Assembly: GCA_026389065.1 (NCBI GenBank)
Contig: JAPLIP010000010.1
Coordinates: 1 to 37,431 of the forward strand
From: Candidatus Dependentiae bacterium
GTDB lineage: Bacteria; Babelota; Babeliae; Babelales; Chromulinivoraceae
DNA: 37,431 nt
Reading direction: 5' to 3'
Part shown: positions 31,165-37,431 of the stretch, one piece after another
Position numbering within the stretch: the stretch's first letter is position 1
How the letters are laid out: the number at the start of each line of letters is the position of its first letter
Translations under genes and position numbers: made by a program
The notes under the pieces: model-generated
Databases searched by the model: none
The model's input: only the letters and a program-made list of their open reading frames with translations
What the model was told of the DNA's origin: nothing

Positions 31165-32760
31165 ATGAAGTATAAAATAGCAGCTCTTTTTTGTGTCATC
31201 TTCTCCTCTAAGAGCGTCTTTGGGCTCGATGATTACACAAGTCAAACTTATATGTTTGTTCGCCCCATATTCGATTCTATTGCAGTCAATCAAGCATCAT
31301 GGAACAATATGGCTTACAACAAGCAAACTAATGGCGCTGCTTTTCAAATATATCCAATGGTTTCAACATCAATTGACAACAAAAACTCACAAAAATATTT
31401 CTTATTCGATTATAAAAAAGAACTCACTGTAATCGCTGGAAGCCCAAATACTTTTACTACAACCGGCGCTCCTGTTCCGGTTGATCAGTCTCAAGGTGGG
31501 TACGCAGTACCATCTTTCAATCGAGACATTTTAGGCCAATGGATTGGAATGACTAATACACAAGGCAGAAGTTTTTCTTTAAATCCAAGAGAGAAACAAG
31601 CATCTATCATGCTTGAGTACAATCAAAACCTTGGAGCATTTCATGAGTCAAGTTTTTTTAAAGACTGGTCTTTAAGCTTTGCAGCTCCACTTACATGGAT
31701 AGAAAACAATATTGGCTTTTGTGGAGATCCTGCAATCGCAGAGGCCTTTAGCCAAAAACAATACCAATTCACACGAATTAATACCTGCAATCAAAAATCA
31801 TTTGCATTAACCCAACTGCAAATTGCTCTCAACACACAATATTTAAATAATAACGATGTAAGAATTATTTCAAGCACTGGAGTTATCATTCCTTTTGTTC
31901 GCCTTAATCCTAATTATTCACTATTTGAACCAGTTCAAGGATTTAATACTCACTTTGTTTTAAATGCTGCAGCGCTCTTTCAATTCCCAATTTATAAAAA
32001 GAATAAAGATTCAAATTCGACAATTTTATACTTCTTAGACTTTAACAATAATTTCTTGTCTAGAAACCATCAAAATAGAACTTTTGACCTTAACAATAAA
32101 TCGTATTCTCGGTACATGAAACTGCTTGACAGATACACAAATACGCTCATTCCTGCTATGAACGCATTAACTTTAAGGTGCCGTGTTGAGCCATTTAACA
32201 TTGTTAACTTTGCAACAGGATTTAGATTTAAATACAAAGAATCTATCGGATCGATTGGCTACGAACTTTGGGCTCATGCAAGCGAAGTAATTACACCAAA
32301 TCCAAAACAGCCTGAGTATGGCTATGATGCTTTACACGATGACCAACCTGGCGTTTGGCATAATGATAGATATGGTATCGCATTTATTAATCAAAATGGA
32401 GACCTTGCATACATTGACGGTGCTGGAGTAGTGCAACCATTACCAGTTGGACAACCGGGCCAAACAGCAAGCCAAAGTACTATCAATTTTGTTGCACCAC
32501 CAGATGGAATCCTTTCGTGCTGTGGTACAACTCCAACATTTACCCAACAAAACGTCTACCTAAAACTTCAAGATCTCGACAGATTTTCTTGTGCCGCACG
32601 GTCAACAATTATCCACAGAGCATTTATGACTGTTGGAGTAGCAGACAAAGGTGAGATTCGTGATTATTTTGTAAATATCGGTCTTTCTATTGAAATTGCT
32701 CAAAATGATGCTGCCCTTGGAGCTTGGGCTGGATGGCTAAAAGCGGGGCTAACATTCTAA
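31165..32760 (+). CDS. Probable outer-membrane or surface protein
   Basis: This 531-residue protein has a signal peptide (residues 1-20, ending VFG) and a beta-rich, aromatic, Asn/Gln-rich mature part with alternating hydrophobic strands. It ends GWLKAGLTF with terminal Phe, the usual signal for BAM-dependent barrel insertion. Near residues 390-450 lies a Gly/Pro/Gln-rich loop (VVQPLPVGQPGQTASQ) with CC beside it. AAAGGAACG precedes the ATG. No named family is recognised, but length and architecture suggest a surface barrel or porin-like protein, lineage-specific. Confidence 0.65.
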   Translation: MKYKIAALFCVIFSSKSVFGLDDYTSQTYMFVRPIFDSIAVNQASWNNMAYNKQTNGAAFQIYPMVSTSIDNKNSQKYFLFDYKKELTVIAGSPNTFTTTGAPVPVDQSQGGYAVPSFNRDILGQWIGMTNTQGRSFSLNPREKQASIMLEYNQNLGAFHESSFFKDWSLSFAAPLTWIENNIGFCGDPAIAEAFSQKQYQFTRINTCNQKSFALTQLQIALNTQYLNNNDVRIISSTGVIIPFVRLNPNYSLFEPVQGFNTHFVLNAAALFQFPIYKKNKDSNSTILYFLDFNNNFLSRNHQNRTFDLNNKSYSRYMKLLDRYTNTLIPAMNALTLRCRVEPFNIVNFATGFRFKYKESIGSIGYELWAHASEVITPNPKQPEYGYDALHDDQPGVWHNDRYGIAFINQNGDLAYIDGAGVVQPLPVGQPGQTASQSTINFVAPPDGILSCCGTTPTFTQQNVYLKLQDLDRFSCAARSTIIHRAFMTVGVADKGEIRDYFVNIGLSIEIAQNDAALGAWAGWLKAGLTF

Positions 32761-32785
32761 ATTCTGTACTTAAGTAAAAAAAACA

Positions 32786-32794
32786 TGCTATAAT
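32786..32794 (+). promoter_or_regulatory. Extended -10 promoter element of the 32832 gene
   Basis: TGCTATAAT, an extended -10 with a perfect TATAAT. No strong -35 is seen upstream. It lies 37 bases before the ATG. Confidence 0.55.
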
Positions 32795-32831
32795 TTGCCC
32801 ATATATTATTTCTTATTTAGGGTTTATAAAA

Positions 32832-33401
32832 ATGTTAAAAAAATCTTTGTTTTTAGCTATAGCTTTTTCAGCATCATACTCACAGTCATCATTCTTGCAG
32901 TCCAGTTACCAACAAAATCCACCATCTCCCCTGTGTCAAGAGTTTAAAAACATGTCTTTTGACAACCTATCCTCAAGTAACCTGTACTCAAACAATCTGT
33001 CTTCAAGTGATGCAACACCTTCCTTGCGCCAAAGAAAAATGCACTCATTTTCTCCAAGCCCTTTATTTGAAGGTCAATCTCCAATATCTATTTCTAGCGA
33101 TATCATTATTTACAATGAACAAGAAACCCGAGAAGAAATTACCAAAGGAGCTCTGGTAGTGACAGCTACACTGCATCAAGCTTTTAAAGCTGAAAAAAAT
33201 GCTTTGAAAAAACATAGAAAAGAACAAACATTACAAGCAGAAATCATTAAAGCTAGAAAACAGGCGGTACGAGATTTGCGTGAACTGTATCCTTCTTGCA
33301 CACTCGACAAAACCCAATTATGCCCTAAAACAGGTGAATTATTCTATACAAGAAGTGGCATAACCGTTGGCGGAATTGATGACATTTTTGAGAGAAACTA
33401 A
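32832..33401 (+). CDS. Small exported protein of unknown function (1 of 3 in a row)
   Basis: This 189-residue protein has a signal peptide (residues 1-19, core LFLAIAFSASYS). The first half is Ser/Asn/Pro-rich and disordered (NLSSSNLYSNNLSSSDATP); the second half has a basic helix (residues about 105-150) followed by a C-terminal part with two Cys (PSCTLDKTQLCPKTGE). No family is recognised. It has its own promoter and is the first of three like-sized exported proteins between the surface protein and groEL. Confidence 0.65.
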   Translation: MLKKSLFLAIAFSASYSQSSFLQSSYQQNPPSPLCQEFKNMSFDNLSSSNLYSNNLSSSDATPSLRQRKMHSFSPSPLFEGQSPISISSDIIIYNEQETREEITKGALVVTATLHQAFKAEKNALKKHRKEQTLQAEIIKARKQAVRDLRELYPSCTLDKTQLCPKTGELFYTRSGITVGGIDDIFERN

Positions 33402-33406
33402 GAAGT

Positions 33407-33435
33407 TTTACTATTTGAAAAAACTATGGTAATAT
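33407..33435 (+). promoter_or_regulatory. Probable promoter of the 33475 gene
   Basis: TTTACT (33407-33412), 17 bases, TAATAT (33430-33435) with an extended TGG. Followed by a tttatttagg motif that also precedes the 32832 gene. Confidence 0.5.
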
Positions 33436-33474
33436 TTATTTAGGTTTAATTTTTTTATTTAGGGGTCCATACAT

Positions 33475-34026
33475 ATGCAAAATTTCATACAAAAACAGAT
33501 CATTTTCTCAGTCTTTATGAGCATAGCCGCTGTAGCCAGCGTAAGCGCTTCAGAAAAAGCTTTAAGCGCTCCTTTTGCAATGAAGACACTTCCTGCAAAA
33601 ACTCAATATGCAAGATCCGCAGACTTTGACAACACGCCATCTCCTTTAACTTCAGCTCAAAATGGAATGTCTCCAGAAGAACCAGAAAATAGCATGGTTG
33701 GAATAACAGCTCCTTGCAATAGCCCTGTTGAGAGTTTATCATTTAATTTTAATGAACTTCTAACCGCTTTAAGTAATTCGCCAGAATGTCAAAAAGGACA
33801 AATAGAAGATTCAGAGGAATTAATAAGAGAAACATTGACAAAAGAAGAACAGTTGGCAATAAAAGCGTTGGAAATAAACGAAGATCCGTTTGTAAAACAA
33901 CTCTTAGAAATAAAGAAGATTGTTGAAAAGCACGATGCAGCTTATGTTAAAGCTCAAGAAAGATCAGAAATATCTCAAAGAAAATTAGAAATAGCTGTTG
34001 CCGATTTATTATTTAACAGAAATTAA
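33475..34026 (+). CDS. Small exported protein of unknown function (2 of 3 in a row)
   Basis: This 183-residue protein has a signal peptide (residues 1-26, core IIFSVFMSIAAVASVSA). The middle is Pro/Ser/Asn-rich and disordered. The second half is acidic and helical (EDSEELIRETLTKEEQLAI, then KKIVEKHDAAYVKAQERSEIS). AGGGG is about nine bases before the ATG; a terminator follows the stop. No family is recognised. Confidence 0.65.
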   Translation: MQNFIQKQIIFSVFMSIAAVASVSASEKALSAPFAMKTLPAKTQYARSADFDNTPSPLTSAQNGMSPEEPENSMVGITAPCNSPVESLSFNFNELLTALSNSPECQKGQIEDSEELIRETLTKEEQLAIKALEINEDPFVKQLLEIKKIVEKHDAAYVKAQERSEISQRKLEIAVADLLFNRN

Positions 34027-34056
34027 AATAAATAGAAGAATATAAATAAATTTATT

Positions 34057-34091
34057 AAAGAGAGCGGATATATAAATATCCGCTCTCTTTA
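34057..34091 (+). terminator. Terminator after the 33475 gene
   Basis: AAAGAGAGCGGATAT (34057-34071) pairs with ATATCCGCTCTCTTT (34076-34090). Confidence 0.8.
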
Positions 34092-34151
34092 ATTTATAAG
34101 CCTATAAACCTTTATAATTCATAAACAACTTCAATCTCTTTACGTAAAAAA

Positions 34152-34721
34152 ATGATTCGTATGAAAAAAGCCTTACATAAAAAAATTATTTTTGCTGCCT
34201 TTGCCGGCCTGACATCTGGAATATACTCGAGCGCTTTAAGCAGAGTGCCGATGATTGAACCTAGTGCGCGACGTCTTCCAACGAATTCGCTCACAATTCC
34301 TCATAATCCAGAACGTCGCAACCCAAGCCCTAGCAAACGGCCAATCGCTATTTCTGGACGAATGGTTCGTGAATATTCTAACGGCCCAGCCCTTATAAGC
34401 CTTGCTAGAATCCAAGAAAGCAACCAGCCTTTAAAGATACAAAGCTATAATTCAAATCAAACATCTAATGGCCACAATGTTTCTCCAGACCTCGCAGCTT
34501 TTGCTTTCAATTTGCCCAACCTTCAATACGTTTCACCAATACGCACGGGCAACAATAACATTCCTGCAAAGGCAGATGCAAAAATTGATATAAAACATCT
34601 TTGTGCGATTCTAGAAAATCTACAGAAACTACAAGATTTAGAAGAAAAACAAGCTTCAAAATCAGAATATAGCCCAGAAGATGATACAAAATCAGATACT
34701 TACAATAAATGGTTTAGATAG
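34152..34721 (+). CDS. Small exported protein of unknown function (3 of 3 in a row)
   Basis: This 189-residue protein has a basic start and weak signal peptide (KKIIFAAFAGLTSGIYSSA). The mature part is basic and disordered (SARRLPTNS, NPERRNPSPSKRP), with a short C-terminal helix (IDIKHLCAILENLQKLQDLEEKQ). The start could also be the ATG at 34161; no good ribosome site decides. No family is recognised. Confidence 0.6.
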   Translation: MIRMKKALHKKIIFAAFAGLTSGIYSSALSRVPMIEPSARRLPTNSLTIPHNPERRNPSPSKRPIAISGRMVREYSNGPALISLARIQESNQPLKIQSYNSNQTSNGHNVSPDLAAFAFNLPNLQYVSPIRTGNNNIPAKADAKIDIKHLCAILENLQKLQDLEEKQASKSEYSPEDDTKSDTYNKWFR

Positions 34722-34744
34722 TTTAATAAAAATTAAGAATTAAA

Positions 34745-34787
34745 TAAAAAAGAATGGGACTTGAAATTTCAAGTCCCATTCTTTTTT
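34745..34787. terminator. Bidirectional terminator
   Basis: A perfect inverted repeat centred on GAAATTTC, with arms containing AGAATGGGACTTGAAA and its complement, flanked by A6 and T6. It serves the convergent 34152 gene and groEL. Confidence 0.92.
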
Positions 34788-34838
34788 ATTTAATTTGAAA
34801 GTATGTTTTAAGTCATCGACGGATACGTCAAGAATTTT

Positions 34839-36485
<1,647 letters not shown>

Positions 36486-36493
36486 TTAAGTCC

Positions 36494-36781
36494 TTATTTT
36501 TCTACAATGCCTAAAACATCATCTTCTTTTAATACTAGAAACTTTTCCCCAGCCTTGGTTCCAGCATATTTTCCAAAGAAAACAGTATCCCCAACTTTAA
36601 CTTGCATAGGTATAAATTCGCCTTTTTCAGTCCTAAGACCAGATCCAGTAGCCATAACTAAACCAGTTTGTGTTTCTTCTTTTGCTGTATCTGGAATATA
36701 AAGTCCACCAGCTGTCTTAGTTTCTTCTTCGATGCGTTTGATCCAAACGTTATTGTTGAGTGGTCGAAATTTTTCGAACAT
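36494..36781 (-). CDS. groES: Co-chaperonin GroES (10 kDa)
   Basis: I chose the ATG at 36781 (95 residues), because family sequence starts at MFEKFRPLNNNVWIKR; the open frame to 36877 is leader. The mobile loop (EEETKTAGGLYIPDTAKEE) and the DTVFFGKYAGT region are normal. It caps the GroEL ring. AAGG stands nine bases before the ATG. First gene of the operon. Confidence 0.96.
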   Translation of the reverse strand: MFEKFRPLNNNVWIKRIEEETKTAGGLYIPDTAKEETQTGLVMATGSGLRTEKGEFIPMQVKVGDTVFFGKYAGTKAGEKFLVLKEDDVLGIVEK

Positions 36782-36883
36782 ATAAACAACCTTTTTTGAC
36801 TCGTAAAATATAACGATTTTATCTAGTTTTGCGCTTTTTTGATGCCACCAGAAAGATGACAGATTCATAAAAGTCACTCTTAA

Positions 36884-36912
36884 ATTATAGCCTATAAACC
36901 AAGTTTGTTCAA
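36884..36912 (-). promoter_or_regulatory. Sigma-70 promoter of groES-groEL
   Basis: Minus strand TTGAAC (36907-36912), 17 bases, TATAAT (36884-36889). Transcription should start near 36877, giving a leader of about 95 bases. No CIRCE inverted repeat (TTAGCACTC type) is visible. Confidence 0.8.
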
Positions 36913-36969
36913 ACCTTTTCTGGAGGCAAAACTTTAAGATTTACCACCAGAAAAGATTATAAAACTAGC

Positions 36970-37368
36970 TTATTTTTGCTCTTTAGTTTTTTCTGCAAAT
37001 TCTTTGAGTTTATCAGGAGTCGCTTGATACAGGTCAATTACGTTTCCTCCTGGATCCTTCATCCCAACCATAACGCCATGTGGAGCTACTACTGGTTCAT
37101 TGACAAAGGTTAAGCCTTCATCGGTCAACTTCTTATGCAAAGCAATTAAGTCGTCAAACACCTCAAAAACAACCCCTGAGCGAACATTGTCTTGCGCTTG
37201 CTCTGTTGGGCACAAACCAATTTTAACGCATCCGAGATCAAATTCTGCCCACTTGCCCTCTAGGTAAAACTTTTGAGGCAATCCTAGTTTTGTATAAAAA
37301 TCTACAGCTTTTGCCAAATCAGTCTGCATCAAAATGACCATGCCTAATTTTATTGATCCATGTTCCAT
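36970..37368 (-). CDS. VOC-superfamily (glyoxalase/bleomycin-resistance type) protein
   Basis: This 132-residue protein has the paired beta-alpha-beta-beta-beta motifs of the vicinal oxygen chelate fold: ILMQTDLAKAVDFYTKLGL at the front, GVVFEVFDDLIALHKKL in the middle and MVGMKDPGGNVIDLYQ at the end. Members bind a metal and include glyoxalase I, dioxygenases and antibiotic-binding proteins; the substrate cannot be told. Cytosolic. Upstream of groES on the same strand, but groES has its own promoter. Confidence 0.85.
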   Translation of the reverse strand: MEHGSIKLGMVILMQTDLAKAVDFYTKLGLPQKFYLEGKWAEFDLGCVKIGLCPTEQAQDNVRSGVVFEVFDDLIALHKKLTDEGLTFVNEPVVAPHGVMVGMKDPGGNVIDLYQATPDKLKEFAEKTKEQK

Positions 37369-37431
37369 AAAAATTCCTTATCAAAAAATATTTCTACCAA
37401 CAGGATACATGAAAATTAGATAAATTTTAAG

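Noticed and set aside
30970-31293. N-terminal extension of FtsH
   Set aside because: It overlaps the start of the divergent 31165 gene and has no family similarity; the signal peptide begins at 30969.
36782-36877. N-terminal extension of GroES
   Set aside because: It starts at the predicted transcription start and would add about 32 residues not found in the family.
36780-36912. CIRCE/HrcA operator before groES
   Set aside because: No TTAGCACTC-N9-GAGTGCTAA type repeat is present; an isolated GAGTG is not enough.

Overview
This 37.4 kb AT-rich window looks like part of a small Gram-negative, host-associated bacterial genome. The gene style resembles candidate phylum Dependentiae (TM6): BamA, many short lineage-specific exported proteins, compact gene spacing and mixed strands. 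This placement is an inference from gene content; there is no rRNA here to prove it. The only RNA gene I can support is one tRNA-Ser(UGA).

Left part (1-4544). Two minus-strand genes share one terminator/promoter/signal-peptide/leader cassette but carry different bodies. One body is the start of a deoxynucleoside kinase, reached through an apparent one-base frameshift. A Sec-exported Hint-domain polymorphic toxin with a candidate immunity gene follows. Next come an exported thioredoxin whose signal peptide is split by an apparent one-base frameshift, and an orphan ERF-type recombination protein.

Middle (4550-18000). A 1006-residue exported protein ends in a lysine-rich tail. After it come tRNA-Ser, an exported protein, a DUF2177 membrane protein converging on a class I photolyase, and a DEAD-box RNA helicase with a long structured leader. 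A minus-strand run then reads: acidic Cys-rich protein, O6-alkylguanine-DNA alkyltransferase, a second Hint toxin, its abutting candidate immunity gene, and a beta-carbonic anhydrase. A DUF1761 membrane protein and a Bax-inhibitor-1 family protein close this part.

Right part (18000-37431). A cytosolic thioredoxin follows an exported helical protein. A minus-strand cluster of four exported proteins includes two tandem paralogues and a 33-residue membrane peptide that sits just before a strong terminator. Core genes follow: cysS, bamA, an ftsL-like gene with ftsI, and an ftsH-type protease with a changed pore residue. A probable outer-membrane protein comes next, then three short exported proteins, groEL-groES and a VOC-family protein.

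The main theme is export. Many proteins carry Sec signals, and BamA can insert the outer-membrane proteins. Promoter-plus-leader duplication, Hint toxins and short secreted proteins together suggest an evolving set of effectors or toxins aimed at a host or at competing bacteria. The strongest novelty candidates are (1) two Hint-toxin/immunity pairs that share an unusual, partly degenerate Hint domain directly behind the signal peptide, and (2) the reused leader module attached to unrelated bodies.
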